In this document: one piece after another, positions 1 through 11,700 of the stretch
How positions within the stretch are numbered: the first letter of the stretch is position 1
Layout: every line of letters begins with the position of its first letter
Assembly: GCA_036850595.1 (NCBI GenBank)
Contig: CM072152.1
Location: forward strand, 23,883,179-23,947,178
Source of the DNA: Rhyacichthys aspro
Lineage: Eukaryota; Chordata; Actinopteri; Gobiiformes; Rhyacichthyidae
Direction: 5' to 3'
DNA: 64,000 nt
Program-made: the position numbers and the translations under genes
Notes under the pieces: generated by a model
Database searches by the model: none
The model's input: the letters and a program-made list of their open reading frames with translations, nothing else
What the model was told of the DNA's origin: nothing

Positions 1-599
1 AAATATCAGTTAAAAATGAGAAAGAAAAGCCATCTTATATTTAGATTGTGGCTTTCTTTTGTATGTACCTCTTCATTAAGGTGTTTTTGTATAACTTTCT
101 AAAGCATGAGGTAGGTTCGGTTGGATTTAGGGCTTTTAGCTTCACTTACGGCATAGATTGACGTTGCAAATGTGCTGGTTTTCCCACCAACTATTCACTG
201 CTTAATGCATTTTACTTTTTAACGTCTCTGTGACAGAAGTGTCTTATTAACCAGAGACATCCCTGAGCAGAAAACACGACTCCAAGCCTCGCCTCAAGGC
301 TAGATCTGTACAAACCTTTATAAACATTTCCCTTTGGAAGCACAGCCAGACTTGAATGTTAAATACGACCACATTGTATTGAGTAATCTGTATTGATGGT
401 AAATAAACGTCTCCTGCCTAAGATCATCCAGAAAAACTCTCTGTGGACAGCACAAAACACTTGGTATTGGTTGGAAATGTTTTCTGACACGATGCAGACG
501 TTGGGGGATTTACTTTTTATTTGCATTTGATAAATTTTAAGTTGTTGTTGTACTAACTTATTCTTTGTAAATGTATTTGTTATATCGACGTGTGCTGTG
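1..599. other. Unannotated intergenic sequence
   Basis: AT-rich DNA without a supportable gene. The last 240 bases are T-rich and may be the 3' untranslated part of the LINE whose tail begins at about 600. Confidence 0.5.
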
Positions 600-697
600 G
601 ATTCTGGGCCAGGTCGTCCTGAAAAAGATCTCGGTCTCAATGGGTTTGTTCTTTCCTGGTTAAATAAAGGTTTAATAAAAAAATAAATAAATAAAGA
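600..697 (+). mobile_element. 3' tail of a teleost LINE retrotransposon
   Basis: The segment reads GGCCAGGTCGTCCTGAAAAAG, then CTCAATGGG, then TTCCTGGTTAAATAAAGG, and ends in an AAAT-type tail. From memory this order (CCAGG...TTGAAAAAGAGAT...CTCAATGGGA...CTGGTTAAATAAAGG plus AAAT repeats) is the usual 3' end of a very common fish non-LTR retrotransposon. Only the tail is recognisable and no coding part remains, so it is a 5'-truncated, dead insertion. The exact LINE clade is not assigned. Confidence 0.62.
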
Positions 698-3600
698 CAG
701 ACAGAGAACACCTTTTTATGTAGATGGATGATTTCTGACAGTGTTTCTTTCCATCAAATATTACAGACTGTAGTCCACTGGCTGATGTTACAGGTTTAAT
801 ACTTGAATGGTGAGCAGTAACTTTATTTTTTTTTAGGTTACCATTGTTAAACACAGCAACCAGCCTTTTATCTAATGCCCTTTCAAACTTGTGGCCTTTT
901 CCAGCAAAGTTCCTGCATTTCACCTGAAGATTTTGACCAGAATTTCAAATAAAAAACTAGTAAAACTGGGGTTGATTTGAATTAAACATTAGGTCCACAT
1001 CTGCTCTACCTTCTTTTACGTTAACGCTGACAGTTTAGATAATAATTCCAAGCATTTTTCATTCCTTCATTCACAAATTTCTCACATAAATCTCCTCTCT
1101 GATTGGACTGGATTCTTATATAACATGTTGTATTTCATAACCCTGTGTGGATCCTCAAATGTCCTTAAACTGCACTGTTTATTTGTGCTGCTGTTGTGAA
1201 ACTGTGGAGATGAGTCTGTGTGGTTCAAAGGTCACGAGCGCGTAGCCCCTTCTGCTCCGTTGGTTTTCTCTGGTCGACCTCCAGACGGCGAGGGCAGCGC
1301 CGCCGAGACCGACGCCTCGTGGCTTTTTCTGCTGTTTTTCCGAAAGTCTGAGTGAAAAAGAGCCATATGTTTTTTGTTTTTTTTCTCCATGTCTTCTTTT
1401 GTTTGGCTCGGTCTAATGATAGAGTCGTTGCCGGAGCTAATCAGAGGAGCTTAGAGTGAACACATTTATTTCGCAGATCTCTAAGCTCACTTTATCATCT
1501 CAGACGGGGCTCGTAACATTTGGCTTTACCATCTGCTTCTTCAAATACAATCAGGACGCACACAGTTAGCTTCTTCATTTGCTTTCATCTGCACACATCA
1601 ATCAGCATCAGCTAAACCCACATTTTCTGTCTTTTTTCTAAACGAGCAGCTTGTTCTTTGGTCAAATATTGTCTCTGTATATTTCTTCTGTTACGTAGTG
1701 AGGTATAAAAGTAACAAAACAGCACAGGAAGCCTTTATTGATTTTACTAAATGACAATTATAACACTCTTTGATCTAAAGGTCACAGAGTTGATTTTCTG
1801 CTGCCACTAATAGGATGAACTTTACATTAGCTTCGTTCGTGCCTGATGAAGTCTGCTTTTGCCCCGTGACCCCATTTTCATGTATTTGTATTTAAGTTTG
1901 ACATTATATGTGAATGTATTGCGTATATCTGTCCCGGACACATCTCTTCCTCCTTCCCTGAGGTGTTTTAATTAAAATACATTGGAGGAAGTAAATGAAA
2001 ACAGTAGATTCTAAGCTACAAATAGCAAAAAAATCTCTGAAAATGTTTGTTTTTTTGCATTTTTTCTTCAAAATGAGTGAAATCGCACACATCCTGAAGT
2101 ATACAACAAATATTGAGTATTCTAAGACGACTACTTCATCTGTTGTTGTTCATCCTATAATTAGTTTGTGCATAAACAGGAACTATTATTGAATCTTCAT
2201 AAGAAACCCATTGTGTTGCGTATCTACCTCAAAGTGTAACAGGTGTCGAGGGCAGAACGTTCACTAATGCTTTTCTGGAGCTTAAAAAAATACAATCTTT
2301 TGAAGGAAAATGCTCAGTCTGATGTTGTTTTTGGGACTTGTGCAAATAACCAAAGCCCATTCCTTGAAATTGTTATACTCTACTTTAAAACAGCTTTTCT
2401 TTGGCTCTTTCTTGAACCTTACGCCAGATTTAATTAAAAATAATGTCAAAAAGATGGTCATTTCACAACATATCACGCTGTCGTGGAAAGAATCCCGTCT
2501 GAATTCAGATGTAAATGCCATTCGTCTGCGGCAGGTTGCGCTTGTATCAGATGTCAGTGTATTTGTTTAATCAAAGGTCTATAAATAGAAGTGTCTGTGT
2601 GAAAATGGCTGCTGGCTGTTTGGCGTTACTGTTGAGGCAGATTTGTGGCAGTTCCTTAATTAGGTCTGAGTTAATTGCACACCCACGCAGAGCTTATAAG
2701 TCTATTACAGGCTAAACTGATCATAGGCTGTGGGAATAAGTATCACAACACACTGGAAACGCTGCTGCCAGAGTTGTCTTTTATTTAGTGTTTTTAACTT
2801 GTTGAATGGCATATTTACATTCAATAAATGGTCTCTTGAAGGTATATTTATTTATCTGTCAGGCAGAATTACCTCAGGATACAACTGGAGCACCAAAAGT
2901 GTTAATTATGTCTCTAATCTTTCACCAGATGCATCAAGAGTATCATTTATTTAATTTAAATGGTTGATCTAAAGTCAGTCTGACACCGATCTGAGGTAAA
3001 AGCTTCCTCTTTTCCTCCATCACACGTCGGATCAGAGCAGTTTTCTCTCCGAGACATCAATAAACACCGGTCGAACCTCGTAAATGCGAACGGAAAGGGG
3101 TTCAGACAAGGGTCGCAGGAAGTTAAAGTGAGTCTTTATCAGAAATGTTGATCTGGTTCAGACTAAGACCTATATATTTTTCTCTTGTAAACTATTACTT
3201 TCTGGATTCTGAATGTTTCCTTTCTAGGACTAGGGATCATTCTTGCTATTTTGGAAAGATGTGAGAGGTTATCTGTCTCGATGTGTGAGATTTAAACTGG
3301 AAACAGCCGCCAGAGGCTTTCGTCCACACTCTGAACGTTAACAAGAGCTATAAATACAGAAATAATACAAGAAGATTTGTAGTATTATGTGAAAAAAAAG
3401 TTTCCCAAAACAAGACACAAAAAAAAAGTTAATAAAATCTACTAAAGGGTCAAACTAAATACAATATTTAACATGAAATACTATATAAGGTCTCAGTTTT
3501 AGACTTGATGGTCATAAATTGTGGTCCTTATTGTAACTTTGTCTTACGTGTTACTTAATTACATCACTACGTAACAGAAGGTCCAGCTAAACATTAAGTT

Positions 3601-3876
3601 AGTTATTTAAGGAACGTTAATAAATACAAACTTTTGGAGACAACTGCACCATTTGGATCTTTGTCTCCGCAGTATAAGCCCCTTCAGGAGGCCCGGACCC
3701 CCCTCTCCCCAGACACTTCCAGGAGAATACTGAGGCGTTCCCAAAGACGTAATCCCTCGGCCTTTTGGGATGAACCTGAAGCACTTTCTCAGAGAGGTGT
3801 CAAGGGCCCAATCTGTGGAAATGTCAGCGCTGGCTCGTCTCGATGTTGAGAAACTGTGGCTCTACTCCAAAAAACA
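698..3876. other. Unannotated intergenic sequence with one CpG-dense patch
   Basis: No gene, RNA or clear repeat is visible apart from the CpG-dense patch at 1228-1320. Short open frames here have no domain and no splice context. Confidence 0.5.
1228..1320. other. CpG-dense patch
   Basis: About a dozen CpG dinucleotides occur in under 100 bases of otherwise CpG-poor, AT-rich DNA. CpG retention can mark an unmethylated regulatory element. Downstream (about 1420-1560) is an AT/GC-balanced stretch with several TAAT-type motifs. No promoter elements or open frame accompany it, so a function is inference only. Confidence 0.3.
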
Positions 3877-4210
3877 GACCTGATCACATTACTCCTGTTT
3901 TAACCTCTGCACATTGGCTCCCAGTGTGTTTTAGAGTAGATATTAAGCTTTTACTGATTACATTAAAAGCGCTCCGTGGCTTGGCTCCCTGCTAAACTTC
4001 AGATATTTTAAAACCTTTTGTTCCAGGGCACACCTTAAGATCATTAGGCATAAGTGTATTACTGGTTCCTGAGTCAGTCGTCTCTTTTAAAGTAAAACAT
4101 ACTTTTATCACAGAGCTTTTTATCTGCCTTTTATCTTTTAAAATTGTGGGTCTCCTGGGTTTTCTCCTTGTTTTATGATGTTTGAATGTTGTTTCCTGTT
4201 AAGTACATAG
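3877..4210 (+). mobile_element. L2/CR1-like LINE, C-terminal reverse transcriptase remnant
   Basis: Translation from 3879 gives PDHITPVLTSAHWLPV, then FRVDIKLLL, then LKALRGLAPC, a stop (TAA, 3993-3995), then LKPF...LRSLG...LLVPES. This matches the remembered C-terminal pattern of fish L2/CR1-superfamily reverse transcriptases (DHITPVL..LHWLPV..R.DFK.LLL..KALHGLAP...RSLRS...LLVP). About 70 codons are recognisable. The frame is interrupted once and no upstream catalytic motif is present, so it is a 5'-truncated dead copy. The T-rich run to about 4210 is probably its 3' untranslated part. The element belongs to target-primed retrotransposition; clade assignment within L2/CR1/Rex1 is uncertain. 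Confidence 0.7.
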
Positions 4211-5438
4211 TAAAGCTGTGTATGTATGTGTTACCCCTGTCACATGACCTGGAGCACCTCAACCCTGACCCTCTCACCATAATGTGGGGATGTTAAATCT
4301 CTCGAGTCTCCTCCTCCACTCCCAGTGTGTGCTGTAGCGTTTTCTAGCCTCAAATTGAACTTAGCAACTCATGTAACTCAACGGTGAGTTTAGCCACTTT
4401 CCCTTTTTAGTTATTTACGTCTTAAGTTAAGCGTTTCATTTATTGAGAGTTAATTTGGTTATGTTTTCCGAAGTTCAATGTAAAATTTAAAGCCGCCATT
4501 TTGTCTTGTTTTGTATTTTTTTCGTTTATGGAAAAAGCCTATTATTTTGCTAATAGCTTATCACCGGCTATTGCTAAGAATTTAATTTGTAATGTGATTG
4601 TTTTCAGTGTTGCGCAACGGAGTGATATGTATTTCTAAATGTGTGAATGGTACTTAAATACTGATCTGATTAATTACTTTATTTACCGGTAAATGTGACA
4701 ATGTGTGAACTGACTACTAATGTGGATTTTCTGGCCTCATTCACAGGTCAGGTTTTTTTTTTTATTGGATTCTTTTCTTCTTGTTAAGATGGCAAGCTGG
4801 TAGGACCATTCTTTTTTTTTTTTTTTTTTTTTTGTGTGTGTTTGCAAGTTGGGAATTTTGGACTATTTGAGTTTTTTTATTTATTTTTTTTAATTTTCCA
4901 ATAATGGAAAATTAACTCTGAACTCTCCTAAACAAAGTCACCAACCTAAAAAAAAGGGGGAAATTTATTTTGAAATTGTCAACAAGTTGGAAATGTTTAA
5001 TGATGTTTCTATTTATTGTCACTTATTGTTCGCTCCACTTCCCTTTCCCTTAAGTAAATAATCTATTTTCTTTATATTTAAACCTTATTTTGTCTGTCAT
5101 TCATACCCACAAGCTCCATAAACAACCAGGTTTTCTGCATAGAGTCAGATTGCGTAAATTGCCATAACATAGTCTAACCTTATACTACTAAAATAGTACA
5201 CAGTGCTACATATGGATTATTATTACAAGCTCCTCCTGTGACCCAGCTCCTTACCTAATCTCTGATGGCCACAGGGCTCAGAAAATGAGTTCCTTCCAGT
5301 CCAGCTGAGATCTTGTCATGTTTCACGGCTCATATTTGACGTTATCGAGATCGAGCGGTAAATCCAGAGCTTTACCTGAGCTCCTCCTTCACCACAACAG
5401 AGCATTTACGACATGAAAAAGACTTACTTACACTGCAT
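4211..5438. other. Unannotated intergenic sequence with poly(T)
   Basis: AT-rich DNA with an uninterrupted run of 22 T at 4812-4833 followed by GTGTGTG. A poly(T)/GT junction is a typical slippage-prone tract. Nothing else is recognised. Confidence 0.5.
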
Positions 5439-6012
5439 TTAAAAAGCAATTACTTGATTTTTTTATTGCTGCATTTGTTTGACTCTCCTAAAAACTTATT
5501 GTGACGAATCATCTGAAAAAATGAGACATTAAGACGTGATCTAGTCTTTATAATTAAGGATTTTAATAGATGAGAATGATCAGTCCACAGCAGGATTTTG
5601 TCCAATCACAGCTCACTTCAGGTAAAAAGGAGCGCTCCCATTGGTCGACACTGATGTCAACAACGAAGGAACAAGGAAATAAACCAAGGAAATGGGTTAT
5701 TCTGTTGGAAATACGTCTTATTTTACAGAGAAACAGCTCAAAAAAGATAAAAATAGAGAAATGGGAGCAAATTTAACATGGATAAATGTTGAAAATGCTT
5801 CGAAGCAGTGTTTAATGATGGAAATAATTAGTCTACAACAGTAAACTCCAAAGATAAAAGTTTAAGGAAAGCTCTAAACTTTGATTTAATATAACGTATC
5901 AGTATTTTGTGGTGAAAAAATGGTCTGGTTTTACCTTTTTTTTAAAATAAAAGAAGCCGTAAAGGTTACTCTGCTGCAGTTTGACGAGAGTAGAGTCTGA
6001 GACCGGGACAAA
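5439..6012 (+). repeat. Dispersed repeat family, copy A (longest copy)
   Basis: This copy shares long, near-identical stretches with 14610-14998 and 40706-40992 on the same strand, and more diverged ones with 44838-45415, 47434-47890 and probably 54896-55110 on the other strand. Landmarks in order: TTAAAA..., AATCATCTGAAAAAATGAGA, GGATTTTAATAGATGAGAA, GTCCAATCACA, AAAAGGAGCGCTCCCATTGG, CAGAGAAACAGCTCAAAAAA, AAAGGTTACT, GAGTCTGAGACCGGGAC. The 5' limit is where copies A, B and C start to align. No terminal inverted repeat, tRNA-like head or coding domain is evident, so the class (MITE-like or SINE-like) is not assigned. The open frame at 5570-5776 is part of the repeat and not a gene. Confidence 0.72.
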
Positions 6013-8079
6013 AAAACAAAATCAAGTCCTGCAGCTTTTATACAGACACTAAAACAAAGTCATATCAAACAGGAGATTTCCCGCCTGAATAAAAACACAG
6101 GCTGAGTGTGAGCTGACAGCTGTGAGAGGCCTCCGTCAGATCCAGTCGAGGGATGTAAACTCATGCGAGCGTGTCGGGTTTAAAGCCGTATCTAGTTCCT
6201 GAACTGAAGCTAACCTTAAACACCGATCCTGTTGTGAGATGGAGCATCCGAGTGTGGATCCAGAGGTGTCGGTTATGACAGTGTGCTTTATCTGCTCAGG
6301 GGCTGATATTATCTTCCAGCTGTAATGTTCTGCTCTGGTTCTTCTGTGATTTACAAGCTCAGTTAGCACAGACGAAGCAGCGGGTGTTATCCAATGAACA
6401 GATTGTACTGTACACTTCGAAACTCAAGGGAATTTGACAGATTATCTCTATACCCTCCAGGTTTACATTCATCTTGTGCTATAACCTGATACAGAGACGT
6501 GGGATTATTACAGTTTTGTGTGAGAAATAGGTTAATTTGTCTTAAACCTATCCTTCTCAAGGCTGACTCTTACTCTTATTTACACATGCTATACCGTATA
6601 ATACTTGACTTTTTTGCTTTTAACTCTTCTTTTGTGTTTAAATACACGTATCATCATCAACACACACATTTGTCCCTGGGGTCTTGTCAATCAAAGCTGT
6701 GTTAATTAGGGTTATTTTAATGAAACGTGTTCTTTTTAACCTGAGGGAACATTTAAAACTAATGTTCTAGCTCTGAGTTGAGCATTAGACTGAATTGAAC
6801 CTGCAATTATCTCTTATTAAACTTTCCCTGTCGTTAACGCAGCCAAACGACCCCAGCTTTATTCTATTTATTAAACTCAGGTGTTCTTTTCTCGATAATG
6901 TTACAAGTGCATCTGAAAATGTTCAATGTGGTGAAGGAGGGCGAGGTAAGATGGCGGCGACAGGTAACAAAGGTGAGCTATGGTCTTTTATTATAATCTG
7001 TACATCGCTTTTTATTGCATCGTTTGGGGAATAAAATCTGGATGTGTTGCTCAAGAGTGAGGTTTTTATTGTTATTTGTTGCTGTGCACTTGAATATTTT
7101 GTTTTATTTTTATTCTTTTCAGTCTGTTTTCTTTTTTGATAAGTGCTTTATGCATTTGCCACTCGCCAGGAGAGAGTCTGGATTTGATTTTAGTAAAAAG
7201 TGCCGTAGAAGAACCATGATTATGTAAAAGTGTTTATAAAATGTTAGTACTCGTGTCTTTTAACTTTTCCTGTCCTTTTCATCTGTTTATTGCCAAGTCA
7301 TGCTGCTGTTGCAATATTCAACAACATTTTGCATGTTTTCTTGATATTTTCATGTCAAATATGTTCAAGTACAAGTTCCTATGTTTCCAAGACACATTTA
7401 GTTCAAATATAGCTTGCAATAGTCTAAGCTGCTGTGAGAAAACAAGCTTATTTTCTTCCCTGGACCGAACTCTTTTACAAAAGCCTCAGCTGTGAAGTCG
7501 AAATGAGTCGCTTCCCGTTTTCAGCAGAAATCCATCAGAGTGTGGACGCGGCGTTATCCCCGAGGAGGGAACTTTCTCTGGTCGTATCTTTGTCTCTATC
7601 AGTTCGTTTGGAGACACGTTGTCTGAGCGATGGGTCTGTCCCGGGAATGAGACGGAGCTGTAAACATAAGACGAGTTTATAGTCCTGTCTGTGTCCGAGG
7701 GGAGCTTTCTGATTCATTCAGAGTACAGCAAAAGAGCTCTGATTAAATGTGCTTTTGGATGTTCGTTTTTCTAACACTTCCAGTAGTAATCTATTTTCTT
7801 CTACTTTCTATTCTATTATTTTTGGTTTACTAATACGTTTTCTTGATTAATTGCTTATTTGCAAGTTGTGGCATGTGTCAAACTAGTTCATCATTTTTAC
7901 TTTAATTAATTTACTAATCTTTTCGCTGGTTCACATATTCAACATTTCTGTTACTTACTGATGTAGTTGTGAAGTCAAAGTCAAAGTCTTTACTTAAGAC
8001 CACAAGCATTAATCAGTGCATTCAACATGAGTTTAGTCCTGTTTGACCTTTGGATGTGATGGATGGCTCTGTTTAGACC
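6013..8079. other. Unannotated intergenic sequence
   Basis: No gene is supported. A YY1-like motif with clustered donor-like GT sites lies at 6944-6977. A short GTCAAAGTCAAAGTC duplication lies near 7976. Confidence 0.5.
6944..6977 (+). promoter_or_regulatory. YY1-like motif with three donor-like splice sites
   Basis: AAGATGGCGGC (6948-6958) fits the YY1 consensus, which often overlaps the start codon of housekeeping genes. Within 32 bases there are three donor-like sites: GAG/GTAAGA, CAG/GTAACA and AAG/GTGAGC. An ATG inside the motif would encode MAAT before the second donor. There is no CpG island, TATA box or downstream exon I can connect, so an isolated first exon is only a possibility. 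Confidence 0.25.
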
Positions 8080-8275
8080 TTGTTCAACATCATTTTGGAC
8101 ACATCTTCTGCACGGCCTCCATCCTGGAGTTCATCCCTCCTTTTGTTGGTTTCTTTCTTTCCACGGCTGGGTTTTGTTGAGTTTTTTCTCTCTCTGACGG
8201 AGGATCTAAGGACTCTAGTGTTGACTAGTTGTGTGTTGGGCTGTAGAAATAAAATAAGATTTAATTGAATTTTTA
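8080..8275 (+). mobile_element. LINE 3' tail, GGGCTGTA-AATAAAAT type
   Basis: The region contains CTCTGACGGAGGATCTAAGGA followed by TTGGGCTGTAGAAATAAAAT and an AATTGAATT end. From memory this is the teleost LINE tail pattern (GACGGAGGGTCTAAGGACAG... GGGCTATACAAATAAAATTGAATTG). It is a 5'-truncated non-coding remnant. The same tail in reverse lies at 11488-11700. Confidence 0.6.
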
Positions 8276-8349
8276 AATTTTAAATTATTCCCAAATAGAG
8301 GTCATTCTCTTCTGCCCCGTTGACCATCTTGGAGCCTGGAAGGTGTACA

Positions 8350-8400
8350 TTGATAGAATAGAAAGCTTTATTGCAATTGCACAGCATTACAATTCAATTT
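8350..8400. repeat. Fragment of interspersed repeat, AGAATAGAAAGCTTTATTG type
   Basis: ATAGAATAGAAAGCTTTATTG followed by a CAATTGCACAG stretch resembles, from memory, a repeat end often seen in fish DNA (GAATAGAA.GCTTTATTGTCATTGCACA). Only about 50 bases are recognisable and the family is not assigned. Confidence 0.38.
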
Positions 8401-9818
8401 AAGTGCCACATCTGATCAGTGCATAGAAGAATTAAAAATTAAAAACAGACAATCGCCCAAATACCCAATTAAAATACTCTAAAATGTTATGTTACTGCAA
8501 AACTGCATTGGCAGAAGATTGATGTAGGACCCCCCTTTGTTAATGCAGTTTTGTAGTAACCTCATGTTACCTGAAAAGGATTTTCAGAATGAACCACACT
8601 GCAAAAGAAGATATAGTACAGTTTAAATCCTATTTTCACATCCCCTCTGTTGAAAATCCTCAAAACAGCCAAAAGAAACATTTAATCTTTATCCTGTCAC
8701 TGCTCTGTTCACCTCTGCGTCCACTGGTCAGAACCGAAAATAGGTAACACAGCAGCAAGTAAATAAAAATAAGAAACTGTCAGCAGTGTGGACACAGTTA
8801 AAATAAAGTTAGTAAGAAGCATTTAAATGTGATGATTCCCATAGAAATTAAAACTCAATCATTGGTTTAGGGGACCTTGCTTTCACTTTAGTTCAAATGG
8901 GTTTATTGCTGCTTATTTCTTCTAATGTTTGCTTCTAACTGTATAAAAACAGTGCAGATTTTGTTTTAACTCAATTAAAACTTAAACTCTGCCCAAAGAG
9001 AAATACAAATAGAAGATAGACAGCCATGGCAATGCTCAATAACCATGTTGCATCACAGTTATTATTGTTGATACTGTCTAGACTTATTAAAATATAACAA
9101 AAGCAAGGTTTCTATGAAGAATATGTTGGTTAAATGGTTAATGTCTTACAGAAGAGTCTCTACAGAGAGTCCACTCAGTGTCAGGGTCTGCGTCGACTCA
9201 CGTGGAGCCTTTGTGTGATTTCTGATGAAACGACCTCAATTATGGTTAAATTCCCTTCTGCCATTTCTCAGACAATAGTTGATGGAGAGCTCGGGGTCCG
9301 TCTGAGCGAGGACCCTCTTCAGAGAGTGAGTCGATACAAAGCGGATCTTTCCATCGAAGCCGTTTGTCACCTCTGTGTCCGAGCTGCTCAATAAACCACT
9401 GTTGGTCCTGTTTTAGATGAAAGCCCCATCTTTCATTGGGTCAAGTCTCTCTTTTATTCTTATTTCCTCTTTTTTTTCTGTATTTTTCTGTATCTATATA
9501 ATGTGTGGGCAGTGGATGGCTCATAAAACCCATGTTCAGTACAGTAGTAGTTTTATATATAAGTGATATTTAGTTGATTGTTGTTGTAATGTTACAGATT
9601 ACTCATTAGAAAATGTCATATAAAAAACATTATCTGAGTACCTTATGGGCCATTTTTTACATAAAACATATCTTCTCCTAATCCTACCACTCCTAATAGC
9701 TATGTTTTTAAAATGTTTAAACCCATTCATTCATCAACATAACTTTCCCTACAGCCTTTTGCTGCTGAGGACATAGAGCCTGAACAATCACCAGTCATTT
9801 AATGTTCCTATTAGCTGT
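8401..9818. other. Unannotated intergenic sequence
   Basis: I see no gene or clear repeat in this AT-rich stretch. Confidence 0.5.
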
Positions 9819-10024
9819 AAAATAAATAAATAAATAAATAAAGAAAGAAAGAAATGAAATAAATAAATGAAATAAATAAAAATAAATAAATGAAATAAAT
9901 AAAATTAAATTAAATAAATAAATAAAAATAAATTAAATAAATAAAAATAAATTAAATAAAAATAAATTAAATAAATAAATAAATAAATAAAATTCAATAA
10001 AATAAATAAATTTAATAAATAAAT
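9819..10024. repeat. AAAT microsatellite, about 200 bp
   Basis: Imperfect tandem AAAT/TAAA units with occasional AAAG and AAATG interruptions run for roughly 200 bases. No LINE tail is recognised upstream, so an origin from a retroposon tail is not shown. Confidence 0.9.
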
Positions 10025-11487
10025 ATCACATCTCATTCTCTACCAAAACTGAACCTTATTATCACGTTAGCTATCATTATGTTTTCAGACGTGGTGGTAT
10101 ATTATGTTTATTAGGATTATTTGACCCAACCCTTAAAAAACAGACAATATTGGCCTACTGTTGGCTACTTCTATAAGTTCATAGTGACATAGGTTCATTG
10201 ACTCAAGCGTTAAACTCCAAATGTTCATGGTAGGTATATTTAGTTGGGCTTTTAAAATGTGAGCTCAGAACATGCATTTCAATGTGTTTTCTCCAAAGTG
10301 CTCTGCTCTACTTATTCTAGCATCAACATGTGTCCTCCTGTGACCACATAGGAGCTCACTGCCCTGTTTAAAATGCAAAAGTACACATGCTACTGGGGGA
10401 TAAAACAGCTCATAACACGCTCCGCTAATAATTATGTCTTGAATAGGCCACACATGCTCCACTGTACGATGACAATGTGCTGTGATTTTAGAGAAAGGAG
10501 ACAAATGTGGGAGCAGTTATTGGCTGGGGAAGAAAGGCTTTGCAGCGCTGTGTGTTTGTCCTGAATAACAGTGGACAGCGACTCAATCCGGTGGCAGCAG
10601 CGACGCATGAGTGCACAGCTGCCGGGAGGACACAAACGTGCACACAAACCCACATATCCAACGAGCGCAGACCGCCAGGCGAACCCCACGAGGAGCCGGA
10701 CGCTGCAGGAATACAGATGACTCCATTTCTGTGATTTGTAACACACTCGCAGAGCCATGTATGAAGGATTCAGAACGAGCCGCTCAGCCGCAGACACGGG
10801 GACATCTATGTTTTAATCTGTGATGGCATTAGCAAGCAGCGATGTGACGGGGAAATGGAAACAAGAAAGGGTCAGGATTTAGATATGAACTGAATAATAA
10901 ATGGATTTAAAAGTGAATAAAGCCCTATCTATATGATCTATTTGACTTTGTAAAGGCTGGTACTAATAAACATAGAATAAACAGCATCTGGACGCCATTG
11001 ATTTGACATTTAATCAGAGAAGCCTCACATAAAGCATATAGTTATAGCATATAGTTTTTGTTTGTTTGGTAATATTGCTGCGAAGGGAAAGGGTTCGGGA
11101 CCCATTTCAGTGAATGGCCAGCCAGTGGAGGGTAAGGCTGCACAATATATCGCAAATTTCTTGTTATCGCAATATCAATATTCACAATTTCTCTGCTGAA
11201 AACAACGCTTGAACTGATATTTAATTTGCCAGGAATTTAAATTATTACCTTGGATTCTAGCAGGATTTCCAACCAGATTTAATTCAGCAAATGACAGACA
11301 GATGTGGACGTGTTTAAAGTCTGAAGACAATCGTTTTGACTGTTTCTGGCGTAAACATGGCGCTGATTTGTTGCATAAAACTGGTTTATCACAGATTTAA
11401 CTGTAATTAAAGTGACTGCTGTTTGCAAATGCTTTCCATTATTTACACATGACCAAACGTCAGAAATCAGAGCTATACCTTCAATTT
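10025..11487. other. Unannotated intergenic sequence; possible short repeat at 11135-11200
   Basis: The section is mostly unique. At 11135-11200 the run GCTGCACAATATATCGCAA...TTGTTATCGCAATATCAAT resembles a repeat motif I associate with fish DNA (CTGCACAATATATCG...ATCGCAATATCAA), class uncertain. No gene is supported. Confidence 0.4.
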
Positions 11488-11700
11488 AAATGATTCGATT
11501 CAATTCATTTGTGTTTTTATAGCACAATATCACAGCAGCAATTGCCTCAAAGGGCTGCAAACAGACTAACTCACTGAACTGGACAACAGCCCTGTCCTTG
11601 GACCCTTCATCAGGATCAGAAAATAAAACAATCACAGAAGAAAGGATCCACTCCCAGAACGAACAGGAACATGACATAGATGTGGACTCTGGGAAATAAT
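11488..11700 (-). mobile_element. LINE 3' tail, reverse orientation
   Basis: On the reverse strand this reads GGTCCAAGGACAGGGCTGTTG, then GCCCTTTGAGGCAATTGC, then GTGCTATAAAAACACAAATG and an AATTGAATC end. It matches the same tail pattern as 8080-8275 (GGTCTAAGGACAG... CCCTCTGAGGCAA... GGCTATACAAATAAAATTGAATTG). It is non-coding and truncated. The 97-residue reverse open frame over it is incidental. Confidence 0.6.

Noticed and set aside
3634..3849. 71-codon forward frame upstream of the LINE remnant
   Set aside because: No recognised domain and no clear link to the reverse transcriptase frame that follows; left unannotated.
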